From Methylobacterium sp. C25 (GTDB lineage: Bacteria > Pseudomonadota > Alphaproteobacteria > Rhizobiales > Beijerinckiaceae), in NCBI RefSeq assembly GCF_021352225.1, contig NZ_JAAUVI010000001.1:902191-966190 (forward strand): a DNA stretch of 64,000 bases, read 5' to 3'. Shown here one piece after another: positions 31,835-40,781 of the stretch. The translations under genes were made by a program, and so were the position numbers. The notes beneath the pieces are model-generated. The model saw only the letters and a program-made list of their open reading frames with translations. It was not told the DNA's origin and did not search any database. Numbering within the stretch: position 1 is the first letter of the stretch; each line of letters begins with the position of its first letter.

Positions 31835-32434
31835 TTAGAGCCGCTCCCTGACCAGCGCCTCTCCCTCCGGGGAGGGCGCGCGTTTGGCCACCGCATCCCG
31901 CAGCATCCCGACGACGTCAGCCGGATCGGTCGCGACGAGGAAGGCCGGATCCAGCCCTGGCCGCAGGAAGCCGTGACCGCGCATGTGATCGAGCAGCGTC
32001 AGCAGCGGGTCCCAGAAGCCGTTGATCGAGAGCAGCAGGATGGGCTTGGCGTGCTGGCCGAGCTGCGCCCAGGTCATCTGCTCGATCAGCTCCTCCAGGG
32101 TGCCGATGCCGCCGGGCATCGCCACGAAAGCGTCGGCGCGATCGAACATCAGCTTCTTGCGGGTATGCATATCGCCGACGACCACGGTCTCCTGGATGTC
32201 GTCGAGCATGCGCTCGCGCGACTTCAGGAAGTCCGGGATGATCCCGGTCACATGGCCGCCGGCCTGCAGAGCGGCATGGGCCACAGTGCCCATCAGCCCG
32301 ACATTGCCGCCGCCATAGACAAGGTTGATCCCCGCCTCGCCCAGAGCGCCGCCGACGGTGACGGCCGCCTCCTTGAAAGCCGGGTCGCCACCGAAGCCCG
32401 AACCGCAATAGACGCACACTGAATTCAGTTGCAC
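31835..32434 (-). CDS. LOG-family protein (cytokinin riboside phosphoribohydrolase-like)
   Basis: A 199-residue Rossmann-fold protein of the LOG/TIGR00730 family. It has the nucleotide-binding segment VYGGGNVGLMGTVA and the defining motif PGGIGTLEEL preceded by MHTRKKLMFDRADAFVAM. Family members hydrolyse cytokinin nucleotides or AMP to base and ribose 5-phosphate. GTG 32434 has GGAGG eight bases upstream; an ATG at 32452 is less likely. For plant-associated Methylobacterium a cytokinin role is tempting, but LOG proteins are also general nucleosidases. Confidence 0.85.
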   Translation of the reverse strand: MQLNSVCVYCGSGFGGDPAFKEAAVTVGGALGEAGINLVYGGGNVGLMGTVAHAALQAGGHVTGIIPDFLKSRERMLDDIQETVVVGDMHTRKKLMFDRADAFVAMPGGIGTLEELIEQMTWAQLGQHAKPILLLSINGFWDPLLTLLDHMRGHGFLRPGLDPAFLVATDPADVVGMLRDAVAKRAPSPEGEALVRERL

Positions 32435-32671
32435 GCGCCTGCCTCCCCCCATCCCGTGAGATCGGCGCCAGTCTTGGCCGCCGCGAGATCCCAATCCTGC
32501 TGGGACTGAACGGACGAGATCCGCCCAACCCCTCGGTATTCGCCCCCTTGGGCGCTCCCGTGCCTTGGTGTTCCTGTCATGTTCAGTAATATGCCATGAG
32601 ATTTAGACGGGTTGTCGACAGACCCGCGCGGGCAGCGGCATCGCCGCGGCTGGCTGAGGGAGTGGAGCACG

Positions 32672-34231
32672 ATGACGGCGGGTATGGGACGGATGGTGGC
32701 CCTCGCCGGCACGGGTTTGGTGGTCGGGCTCGCCATCGTCGCGACATTCTTTGGCGGTGGAGACCTTCTGAAGCGCATCCGGGGTGCCCAGTCACCGACC
32801 GAGACATCCCGATCGGCGGCCGACCTGCCGAAGACCGGCACCACCACCGCGCCCAAAGCTCCCGGTGACCAAGCCGCCATCGAGTCGGGCAGGGATGCTC
32901 TTGCCGGTCCCGGCGAGGCCTCGCAAGCGGAAACCCGCCAGGGCGACGACAAGACGCCGAAGTTCGACATCCTGCGCGTCGAACCCTCGGGCGACGCGGT
33001 CCTGGCCGGCCGCACCACGCCGAAGGCGGCGATCGAGCTGCGGCGCGACAACCAGACCGTCGCTCGCGTCATCGCGGACGAGTCCGGCCAGTTCGCGATC
33101 GACAGCCTCTCTCTCCCCCCCGGCAACAGCGAGTTGACCCTTCGCAGCACCACGCCCGACGGCAACATCGTCGAGGGCAAGGCGAGCGCAGTGGTGGTAA
33201 TCGACAAGGACAGGAAGGCGCAGCCGCTCGTCGCCGTCAGCGAACCCGACAAGCCGACCCGTGTCCTCTCGATGCCTGGTCCGGTCGCCGAGGCCAGCAA
33301 GGAGGCTGCCGAGGCCTCGGGATCGAATGCGACGCCGCCCGCCATTCCTTCGCAAGAGGATGCGGCGTTGCCGGGAGCGGCCGCCTCCGCGCAGGCCGCA
33401 CCGGTGAAGATCGTCAGCGTCGATGCGCAGGACGGCGGACGCCTGTTCGTTTCCGGGCAGGGCGCCGCCTGGGCCTCATTGCGCCTCTATCTCAACGATA
33501 CTTTGGTCGCCTCGGGGAAGGCCGGCGCGGATGGCCGCATCGCCTTCACGATCGGGCGCGGCGTGAAGCCCGGCGGTTATCAGATCCGGCTAGACCAGGT
33601 GGAATCCGACGCCGGCAAGGTCGGCAACCGGGCGCAGGTCGCCTTCACCTTCCCAACGCAGCTCGCCGCGAAGGAGCCTGGAAAGACCACATCGAAGGAT
33701 CAGGCCCAGCCCAAGGCGAAGCCGGCGGCTCCGGCGACGGGCAGTGCGGAGAAGCCGGCATCTGCGCCGAAGACCGCGGCCGCAACCGAGACACCGAGCG
33801 TGGCCGGGGCAGGGCGCCCGGACAAGACGATGCCGTCTCGGGAGGCCAACCGTCGCACCGCCGAGGCCCTGGCGCCGACGCTGCCCGACGCAGCCAAAAC
33901 CCCGGCAGCCGACGCCAAGGCAGCAACCGCCCCCTCATCCGCGCTCGGCTCCGCCAGTGCGCCAATGGAACTGGCTGAGAAAGCCGCACCGGCCCCGTCC
34001 GACCAGGCCGCCGCCGTGTTCGTTCCGGAGATCGAGACCGCGAAGATCATTCGCGGCGACAATCTCTGGCAGATCAGCCGGAAGAGTTACGGCGACGGCA
34101 AGCGCTACACGGTGATCTACGAGGCGAACCGTGACCAGATCCGTGATCCGAACCTGATCTATCCCGGCCAGATCTTCGTGATGCCGAAGGATGCGCCCGC
34201 GGCCGACCAGCAGGCGCCGAACCGCGGCTGA
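32672..34231 (+). CDS. LysM-domain protein with Ala/Pro-rich linkers
   Basis: A 519-residue protein. It has one N-terminal membrane anchor (MVALAGTGLVVGLAIVATFF). An Ig-like domain follows at about 100-190 (FDILRVEPSGDAVLAGRTTPKAAIELRR) and a second beta domain at about 245-330. A long Ala/Pro/Lys linker leads to a C-terminal LysM domain (IIRGDNLWQISRKSYGDGKRYTVIYEANRDQI...IYPGQIFVMP). LysM binds peptidoglycan, so the protein probably bridges inner membrane and wall. ATG 32672 follows GGAG. Confidence 0.82.
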   Translation: MTAGMGRMVALAGTGLVVGLAIVATFFGGGDLLKRIRGAQSPTETSRSAADLPKTGTTTAPKAPGDQAAIESGRDALAGPGEASQAETRQGDDKTPKFDILRVEPSGDAVLAGRTTPKAAIELRRDNQTVARVIADESGQFAIDSLSLPPGNSELTLRSTTPDGNIVEGKASAVVVIDKDRKAQPLVAVSEPDKPTRVLSMPGPVAEASKEAAEASGSNATPPAIPSQEDAALPGAAASAQAAPVKIVSVDAQDGGRLFVSGQGAAWASLRLYLNDTLVASGKAGADGRIAFTIGRGVKPGGYQIRLDQVESDAGKVGNRAQVAFTFPTQLAAKEPGKTTSKDQAQPKAKPAAPATGSAEKPASAPKTAAATETPSVAGAGRPDKTMPSREANRRTAEALAPTLPDAAKTPAADAKAATAPSSALGSASAPMELAEKAAPAPSDQAAAVFVPEIETAKIIRGDNLWQISRKSYGDGKRYTVIYEANRDQIRDPNLIYPGQIFVMPKDAPAADQQAPNRG

Positions 34232-34330
34232 CGGCTGCCGCATTGCAGGGCTGAGCCTCGCGGCGGCTGCGCTCTCGCGTGACCGCCCCTATATGCGGGG
34301 CCAACCCCCGCCTCGTAAGAACGCTTCCAA

Positions 34331-36253
34331 ATGACAGCTTCCCCCGCCCCTGCGGCGGAGAACGCCCCGGCCGCGCAGCAGCGACCGGGGCTGCTCGCCA
34401 CCTATCGCCGACTCTGGCCCCATCTCTGGCCGGCCGGAAGGCCGGACCTGCAGCGGCGCATCTTCATCGCCTTCGCGCTGATCCTCGTGGTCAAGCTCGT
34501 GACGATGGTGATGCCCTTCACCTTCAAATGGGCGACGGACGCCCTCGTCGCCGCCATCGGCGGCAATCAGGCCGGGCACGGCGAAACGGCGTCCACCGGC
34601 ATCTGGGCGATCCCAGCGGCGATGATCGCCCTCTATGGCGGCTCGCGCATCGCGATGGCGGGGCTGACACAGATCCGCGATGGGCTGTTCGCCAAAGTGG
34701 CGATGCACGCCGTCCGGCGGCTGGCGCTCCGCACCTTCGCGCACATGCACCGGCTCTCGCTGCGCTTCCATCTCGAGCGCAAGACCGGCGGCCTCACCCG
34801 CGTGCTGGAACGCGGCCGCTCCGGCATCGAGGAGCTGTCGCGCCTCATGGTGCTGACGCTGGTGCCGACCATTGTCGAGCTGGTGCTGGTCCTCGGCCTG
34901 CTCACCTGGGAGTTCGACTGGCACTACTCGGCGGTCGTCGCCGTCACCATCGCCGCTTACCTCGTCTACACATGGAAGGCGACGGAGTGGCGCATCGGCA
35001 TCCGCAAGCGGATGAACGCCTCCGACACAGACGCCAACACCAAGGCGGTCGACTCGCTCCTGAACTACGAGACGGTGAAGTATTTCGGCGCCGAGGCCCG
35101 CGAGACCGAGCGCTACGACGTCTCGATGGCGAAATACGAAAAGGCATCGACGCAGACCTACGTCTCGCTCGCCGTGCTCAATGCGGGGCAGGCGATCATC
35201 TTCACCCTCGGCATGACCTGCGTGATGTGGCTCGCCGCGCGGGACATCATGGCCGGGCGCGCCACGATCGGCGGCTTCGTTCTGGCCAATACCATGCTGG
35301 TGCAGCTCGCCATCCCGCTGAACTTCGTCGGCATGATCTACCGCGAGATCAAGCAAGCACTCATCGACATCGACGACATGTTCCGCATCCTCGACCAGAA
35401 CCCCGAGATCGCGGACCGGCCCGGCGCGCCAAGCCTCGCCATCGCAAACGGCAGCGTGCGCTTCGAGGACGTGCGCTTCGCCTACAACCCGAGCCGACCG
35501 ATCCTGCGCGGCGTCTCCTTCGAGGTGCCGGCCGGGCGTACCGTCGCCATCGTCGGCCCGTCGGGCGCCGGCAAGTCGACGCTCTCGCGCCTGCTCTTCC
35601 GGTTCTACGAGCCGCAGGGAGGGCGCATCCTCATCGACGGCCAGGACATCGCCGGGGTCCGGCAGGACAGCTTGCGCGCGGCCATCGGCATGGTCCCGCA
35701 GGACACCGTGCTGTTCAACGACACCATCGGCTACAACATTCGCTACGGCCGCTGGGACGCGAGCGAAGCCGAGCTACGCGAGGCTGCCCGCTCGGCCCAG
35801 ATCGATCGCTTCATCGAGAGCCTGCCCGAGGGCTACGACACGCCGGTGGGCGAGCGCGGGCTGAAGCTGTCCGGGGGCGAGAAGCAGCGCGTCGCCATCG
35901 CCCGTACGATCCTCAAGGCACCGCCGATCCTCGTCCTCGACGAGGCGACCTCGGCGCTCGATTCCTTCACGGAGCGCGAGATCCAGACCGCCCTTGATCG
36001 GGTCAGCCGCGGCCGCACCACGCTGGTGATCGCGCACCGCCTCTCGACCGTGGTCAATGCCGACGAGATCCTGGTGCTCGACCATGGCCGCATCGTTGAG
36101 CGTGGAAGCCACCTGACGCTTCTCGGCCGCGGGGGTGTCTACGCCGCCCTCTGGAACCGCCAGCGCCAGGAGGACGAGGCCCGCGAGGCGCTGGAGCACG
36201 CGGAGGAAGAAGCTGACGAGGACGAACGCGTTCTCGAGGTTGCGGCGCCTTAA
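34331..36253 (+). CDS. Atm1/HMT-type ABC exporter (fused permease-ATPase)
   Basis: A 640-residue half-transporter. Residues about 40-340 form the six-helix type IV exporter domain with NYETVKYFGAEARE, an Atm1-family signature. The ATPase has Walker A VGPSGAGKSTLSRL, the Q-loop VPQDTVLF, the ABC signature LSGGEKQRVAIAR, Walker B ILVLDEATSALD and the H-loop IAHRL. Bacterial relatives (NaAtm1) export glutathione-metal or glutathione persulfide species and protect against heavy metals. The C-terminus has an acidic tail (EHAEEEADEDERV). Confidence 0.9.
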   Translation: MTASPAPAAENAPAAQQRPGLLATYRRLWPHLWPAGRPDLQRRIFIAFALILVVKLVTMVMPFTFKWATDALVAAIGGNQAGHGETASTGIWAIPAAMIALYGGSRIAMAGLTQIRDGLFAKVAMHAVRRLALRTFAHMHRLSLRFHLERKTGGLTRVLERGRSGIEELSRLMVLTLVPTIVELVLVLGLLTWEFDWHYSAVVAVTIAAYLVYTWKATEWRIGIRKRMNASDTDANTKAVDSLLNYETVKYFGAEARETERYDVSMAKYEKASTQTYVSLAVLNAGQAIIFTLGMTCVMWLAARDIMAGRATIGGFVLANTMLVQLAIPLNFVGMIYREIKQALIDIDDMFRILDQNPEIADRPGAPSLAIANGSVRFEDVRFAYNPSRPILRGVSFEVPAGRTVAIVGPSGAGKSTLSRLLFRFYEPQGGRILIDGQDIAGVRQDSLRAAIGMVPQDTVLFNDTIGYNIRYGRWDASEAELREAARSAQIDRFIESLPEGYDTPVGERGLKLSGGEKQRVAIARTILKAPPILVLDEATSALDSFTEREIQTALDRVSRGRTTLVIAHRLSTVVNADEILVLDHGRIVERGSHLTLLGRGGVYAALWNRQRQEDEAREALEHAEEEADEDERVLEVAAP

Positions 36254-36270
36254 CCATATCCGCGGTATCG

Positions 36271-36816
36271 ATGAGCCGACGGCCCGATCTTGGCCGTCGG
36301 GAGATTGCCAGCGTGATCCTGCGGCTCGTCGTTACTCTGGCTTTGGCCTGGCTGATGCCGCTCGGTGCCGAGGCTGCGCCCCGTTCGCGCATCGCCAAGG
36401 ACGACGGTGCCGCGAAGATCGTGCTCTACGACTCGCTCTGCGACGAGGACAACTCGCTCGAATGCCTCATCGCCGAGATCGGCTGCACCGGCCCGGGCGA
36501 CTTCTTCGCGACGGCGTTCAACCTCGATCCCAAGCAGACGGCTGCCGTGTTCGACAAGGCCGCGGGCAAGGGCAGTGTCTCGGTCGGCGGCCAGAGCTGG
36601 TCCCTGCACGTCACCAAGGTCGCCTTGTCCGACTATACCTTCAATTGGGACGTCACCGGCGTCAGCCTGGAGAAGGCGCGCGAAATCTGGGTCGCGATCT
36701 GGAGCGCTAACGAGGTTCGGCTCCAGGCGGGACCGAAGAAGGTCACGCTCCGGCGCAGCGATGTCGCCGAGGATGATTTTCGCGCGGTGGTGAGCACCTG
36801 CGGGGCGGCGCAGTGA
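36271..36816 (+). CDS. Exported protein of unknown function
   Basis: A 181-residue protein with signal peptide (VILRLVVTLALAWLMPLGAEA/AP). The mature part has four cysteines (SLCDED, LECLIAE, IGCTGPG, STCGAAQ) and a central predicted beta region. It starts 17 bases after the ABC exporter and probably shares its transcript. No family recognised. Confidence 0.7.
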   Translation: MSRRPDLGRREIASVILRLVVTLALAWLMPLGAEAAPRSRIAKDDGAAKIVLYDSLCDEDNSLECLIAEIGCTGPGDFFATAFNLDPKQTAAVFDKAAGKGSVSVGGQSWSLHVTKVALSDYTFNWDVTGVSLEKAREIWVAIWSANEVRLQAGPKKVTLRRSDVAEDDFRAVVSTCGAAQ

Positions 36817-36876
36817 GATCACCGTCACTCCCGATTCTCGCTTTCAGCGAGCCCCGGAGGGACGACAGACGCAGAG

Positions 36877-37593
36877 CTATTCCAAGGCGCTGATCCCGTA
36901 GCGCAGCCAGACCGTGCCGCCGTCGAGCGGCTCGCAGCTCTTCAGCTCCAGCCGGCGGGTTTTCGCCAGAGTCTCGTCTTCCGTGCCCTCGATATCGAAC
37001 ACGGCCGGCGTTCCTTCGAGCCCATCGACGGCGGGCACCAGCAGCAGGCTCAACTCGTCAACCACCCCGGCCTTCAGCATCGAGCCGTTGATGCCACCGC
37101 CGCCTTCGAGGAGGAGCCGCGCGATCCCGAAATGGCGGCGCAGCTTCTGCAGGGCCAGCGGAAAATCGACCTCGCTTGCGCCAGCGAGGATGTAGGACTG
37201 GCCGCCGGCCCGCAGGCGCCACAGATGGTCGTCCGCGACGCGTTCCGTGAGCACGACGACGACGTGGTCGCCTTCGATGTCGTTGCGGGCACCCCAGTCC
37301 ATTGCACCGCGGGCATCGAGCGCAACGGCGTAGCCGGAGGCATCCTTGCAGGCGATGTGGTCCTCACGGTCGATCGGCTGGCCGGCATCGGGCTGCTTCC
37401 CCAGCGGCTTCGCGCTGTCGGCGTAGCCCTGCATGGTGATGCGGCCGCACATCCAGGCATCGCCTTCGAGGCGCTTGTGGATCGTCTCGTAATGGTCGTC
37501 GGCATCGAGGGTCGTCCAGCGCCTCACCTTGATCCGGCCGTCGACCGAACTGGTCATGTGACAGATGACATAAGGGCGTTCGTTGGCGGCCAT
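36877..37593 (-). CDS. RibD C-terminal/dihydrofolate-reductase-like reductase
   Basis: A 238-residue stand-alone reductase with the RibD-C fold. MTSSVDGRIKVRR, DAWMCGRITMQGY and LLLEGGGGINGSML (the NADPH-binding end) are diagnostic. Proteins of this type without a deaminase domain act on pyrimidine intermediates or unknown substrates. ATG 37593 begins directly at the domain (RPYVICHMTSSVDGR). It is not next to other riboflavin genes here. Confidence 0.82.
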   Translation of the reverse strand: MAANERPYVICHMTSSVDGRIKVRRWTTLDADDHYETIHKRLEGDAWMCGRITMQGYADSAKPLGKQPDAGQPIDREDHIACKDASGYAVALDARGAMDWGARNDIEGDHVVVVLTERVADDHLWRLRAGGQSYILAGASEVDFPLALQKLRRHFGIARLLLEGGGGINGSMLKAGVVDELSLLLVPAVDGLEGTPAVFDIEGTEDETLAKTRRLELKSCEPLDGGTVWLRYGISALE

Positions 37594-37736
37594 GCGGGTT
37601 CTTTTTCGGGCGAGGGGTCGGAGCCGGTAATTGGGCCGCACACGCGCGATCGCCAGGGCAGGGCGCATGTTTGCAACCCTGCCCATCCGCGCTATCGACG
37701 TGCGCCCTCTGCAACGGGCCCATCAAGGGAAACCGA

Positions 37737-38174
37737 ATGTCCGACCTGACGCTCGCCTCGGCCCAGACCCTCGTCGCCACTGCCCTCCAGGTGGCCCGCG
37801 AGCGGAACCTGAAGCCGCTCTGCGTCGTGGTCTATGACGGTCGTGGCGCCTTGAAGAGCCTCGCCGCGGAGGACGGGACCTCGCTGCGCCGGGGCGAGAT
37901 CGCCCGGGGCAAGGCGAACGGCGCGCTGGCGCTCGGGCTTGGATCGCGAGCGATTTCGAAGCGGGCCGAGGAGCAGCCGCATTTCGTCGCCGCCGTCAGC
38001 CATGTCGTCGGTCCGGATGCCCTGGTGCCAGTGCCGGGCGGCGTACTGATTCGCGACGGGGAGGGCCGGGTCGTCGGCGCCGTCGGCATCTCGGGCGACA
38101 CCTCCGACAACGACGAGATCTGCGCCGTCGCCGGCATCGAGGCCGCAGGGTTTCGCGCCGATACCGGCGCCTGA
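37737..38174 (+). CDS. GlcG/HbpS-family protein
   Basis: A 145-residue member of the DUF336 group. The order LASAQTLVATALQVARERNLKPLCVVVYDGRGALKSL, then GKANGALALGLGSRAISKRA and VPVPGGVLIRDGEGRVVGAVGISGDTSDNDE is typical. HbpS binds haem, and other members sit with glycolate or diol catabolism genes. AAGGGA precedes ATG 37737. It has no such neighbours here. Confidence 0.85.
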   Translation: MSDLTLASAQTLVATALQVARERNLKPLCVVVYDGRGALKSLAAEDGTSLRRGEIARGKANGALALGLGSRAISKRAEEQPHFVAAVSHVVGPDALVPVPGGVLIRDGEGRVVGAVGISGDTSDNDEICAVAGIEAAGFRADTGA

Positions 38175-38218
38175 GCCGCGCCGGATGCATCCGCGTCCGT
38201 CTCTGTGAGCGCACGGGC

Positions 38219-39811
38219 ATGAGCATCGCCCGACGCTCCTGGCTGAAGGGCAGCGCAGCGCTCGGCCTCTCGCTCGGCACGCCGGCGCGCGCTGGGACGA
38301 CATTGTATCGACGCGGCAACGATGCCGACCCCGAGACGCTCGATCCGCATAAGACCTCGACGGTGGCGGAGGCGCACCTGCTGCGCGATCTCTTCGAGGG
38401 CCTGCTCACCTACGACAATCGCGGCAGGCTGATCCCGGGCGCCGCCGCAAGCTGGACGGTCTCGGACGACCGCCTGACCTATACCTTCACCTTGCGGGAC
38501 GATGGCCGCTGGTCGAACGGCGATCCGGTAAAGGCAGAGGATTTCGTCTTCGGCCTGCGCCGCATGCTCGATCCGAAGACAGGCGCTCGCTACGCCGAAG
38601 TTCTCTATCCGATCCGCGGTGCGGCGGCAGTGAACCGTGGAGAGGCGGCGCCCGAAAGCCTCGGTGTCTCCGCACCCGATACACGCACTGTCGTCGTCAC
38701 CCTGTCCGAGCCGGTGCCCTACCTGCTCGAACTTCTGACGCATCAGACCTCGATGCCAGTCCACCGGCCGTCGATCGAGTCGTATGGGGATGCCTTCACA
38801 CGGCCGGGCCGGCTCGTCTCGAACGGCCCGTATTGCCTCGTCGACATGGTGCCGAACGATCGCATCACGCTGCGAAAGAACCCGCATTTCCGGGATGCCG
38901 GGCGCATCGCCATCGAGACCGTGGCCTTCATCCCGACACCCGATCTATCCTCCGCTGTGCGCCGCTACGCGGCCGGCGAGATCGACTCTCTGTCGGACCT
39001 GCCCGCCGACCAGATCCCTTCACTCAAACAGCGCTTCGGCGAGCAGGTACAACTGGCGCCCGCCCTCGGGCTTATGGCGATCGCGGTCAACACGCGGAAA
39101 AAGCCGTTCGACGACGCGCGCGTGCGCCGCGCCCTCTCCCTCGTCATCGACCGGGAATTTCTGGCGCAGGCCGTCTGGGGCGACAGCATGGCGCCAGCCT
39201 ATTCGCTGTGCCCACCGGGCCTCGACAATTACCGCGATCCGCCGGAGCTCGCTGGTCGCGAGGCGTTGCCGATCGATCGCGAGGAGGAGGCGAGGTTGCT
39301 GCTGGCCGAAGCGGGATTCGGGCCGGGCAAGGTGCCGCTGACCGTCGAGTACCGATTCAATACGACGGACAATAACCGCAACACCGCAATCGCCCTCGCC
39401 GACCTCTGGCGCGGCATAGGCATCGAGACACGCTTCGTGAACACCGATGCCAAGACGCATTTCGCCTATCTGCGTGATGGCGGCGACTTCGATCTCGCCC
39501 GGATGTCCTGGTACGCCGATTACTCTGACCCGCAGAATTTCTTGTTTTTGCTCAGGACGGGAAACGACGGCTTCAATGCGGGCCACTGGTCGAACGCGAC
39601 GTTCGATGGTTTGCTGAGGCAGGCCGCCACCGAGCGCCACATTGGCAAGCGGGCCGACCTGCTCTTCGATGCCGAGAGGATCGTCTTGGACGAACTGCCC
39701 TGGATCCCGGTGCTGCACTACCGCTCGAAGGCACTGATTTCGCCACGCGTTCACGGCATCCATCCGAACCTGCGCAACGTCGCGCCGACGCGCTTTCTCT
39801 CGCTGTCATAG
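38219..39811 (+). CDS. Peptide/oligosaccharide ABC transporter substrate-binding protein (OppA type)
   Basis: A 530-residue SBP_bac_5 protein. The N-terminus ARRSWLKGSAALGLSLGTPARA is a probable Tat signal. The family start follows: LYRRGNDADPETLDPHKTSTVAEAHLLRDLFEGLLTYD. GRWSNGDPVKAEDFVFGLRR is the second family landmark. The stop is directly followed by the oppB start with no gap. It probably binds short peptides. The closest general model is OppA/MppA. Confidence 0.87.
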   Translation: MSIARRSWLKGSAALGLSLGTPARAGTTLYRRGNDADPETLDPHKTSTVAEAHLLRDLFEGLLTYDNRGRLIPGAAASWTVSDDRLTYTFTLRDDGRWSNGDPVKAEDFVFGLRRMLDPKTGARYAEVLYPIRGAAAVNRGEAAPESLGVSAPDTRTVVVTLSEPVPYLLELLTHQTSMPVHRPSIESYGDAFTRPGRLVSNGPYCLVDMVPNDRITLRKNPHFRDAGRIAIETVAFIPTPDLSSAVRRYAAGEIDSLSDLPADQIPSLKQRFGEQVQLAPALGLMAIAVNTRKKPFDDARVRRALSLVIDREFLAQAVWGDSMAPAYSLCPPGLDNYRDPPELAGREALPIDREEEARLLLAEAGFGPGKVPLTVEYRFNTTDNNRNTAIALADLWRGIGIETRFVNTDAKTHFAYLRDGGDFDLARMSWYADYSDPQNFLFLLRTGNDGFNAGHWSNATFDGLLRQAATERHIGKRADLLFDAERIVLDELPWIPVLHYRSKALISPRVHGIHPNLRNVAPTRFLSLS

Positions 39812-40735
39812 ATGATCGGGTACGCCCTGCGACGGCTGCTCCAGGCGATCCCCACGCTCTTCGTCGTGGTGACCCTGAGCTTCTTCCTGATGCGGCTGGC
39901 GCCCGGCGGCCCGTTCGATCTGGAGCGGCCGCTGCCGGCCGCAGCGATGGAGAACCTCAAGCGCATTTACGGCCTCGATCAGCCGCTGATCGTGCAGTAT
40001 GGCCGTTACCTGCTCTCGCTCGCGCAAGGCGATCTCGGCCCGTCCTTCTCCTTCCGCGATCTTACCGTGAACGACCTTTTCGCCCGCGGCCTGCCGGTCT
40101 CGGCGACGCTTGGGGCATTGGCCCTCGTGGTGGCACTCGCGCTCGGTCTGGCCCTGGGCACGATGGCGGCTTTTCGGCGAGGTAGGCTCTCTGATCGCCT
40201 CATCGGTCTCGGTGCTTCCCTCGGGCTTGCGGTGCCCACCTTCGTCACCGCCCCCCTTTTCCAGATCGTGTTCGGGCTGAGCCTTGGTTGGCTCCCCGTT
40301 GGGGGATGGGAAGGCGGCAGCCCGCGCAACCTGGTGCTGCCCGTATTGACGCTGGCTCTGCCGCAGGTCGCTGCCGTTGCTCGGCTGACGCGCTCGGCGC
40401 TGAACGAAGTCCTGGCCCAGCCTCATATCCGGACGCTGCGCGCCATGGGCCTGCCGCCCTACCGCGTCGCTCTTCAGGCGCTTCGCGGCGCGTTGCTGCC
40501 TGTGATCAGCACACTCGGGCCGGTGGCGGCGGCGCTGCTCACGGGTTCGGTGGTTGTCGAGACCATCTTTGGGCTGCCGGGGATCGGACGCTACTTCGTC
40601 GACGGCGCGCTGAACCGCGACTACACCCTCGTCATGGGCACGGTCGTGCTCGTCGCGGTGATGGTAGTGATATTCAACCTCATCGCCGACCTGCTGGCCG
40701 CAGTGGTCGACCCACGGCTAAGGCTCGGCGCGTGA
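39812..40735 (+). CDS. Oligopeptide ABC transporter permease (OppB type)
   Basis: A 307-residue permease with six helices. The N-terminus MIGYALRRLLQAIPTLFVVVTLSFFLMRLAPGGPF is the classical OppB start. The EAA-type loop facing the ATPase is LRAMGLPPYRVALQALRGALLPVIS. The helix VETIFGLPGIGRYFVDGALNRDY is also a family hallmark. It abuts the substrate-binding protein gene. Confidence 0.9.
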   Translation: MIGYALRRLLQAIPTLFVVVTLSFFLMRLAPGGPFDLERPLPAAAMENLKRIYGLDQPLIVQYGRYLLSLAQGDLGPSFSFRDLTVNDLFARGLPVSATLGALALVVALALGLALGTMAAFRRGRLSDRLIGLGASLGLAVPTFVTAPLFQIVFGLSLGWLPVGGWEGGSPRNLVLPVLTLALPQVAAVARLTRSALNEVLAQPHIRTLRAMGLPPYRVALQALRGALLPVISTLGPVAAALLTGSVVVETIFGLPGIGRYFVDGALNRDYTLVMGTVVLVAVMVVIFNLIADLLAAVVDPRLRLGA

Positions 40736-40758
40736 CGGGCACCGATCCGCATGGCGCG

Positions 40759-40774
40759 TGTTTCACGTGGAACA
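40759..40774. other. parS: parS-like site, one mismatch, at the oppB/oppC junction
   Basis: The sequence TGTTTCACGTGGAACA differs from the parS consensus TGTTTCACGTGAAACA at one position. It sits in the 46-base space between the two permease genes, about 8.6 kb from parB. If translated from GTG 40758 it gives FHVEH, a peptide that parS sites often encode. Confidence 0.75.
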
Positions 40775-40781
40775 TCGCGCG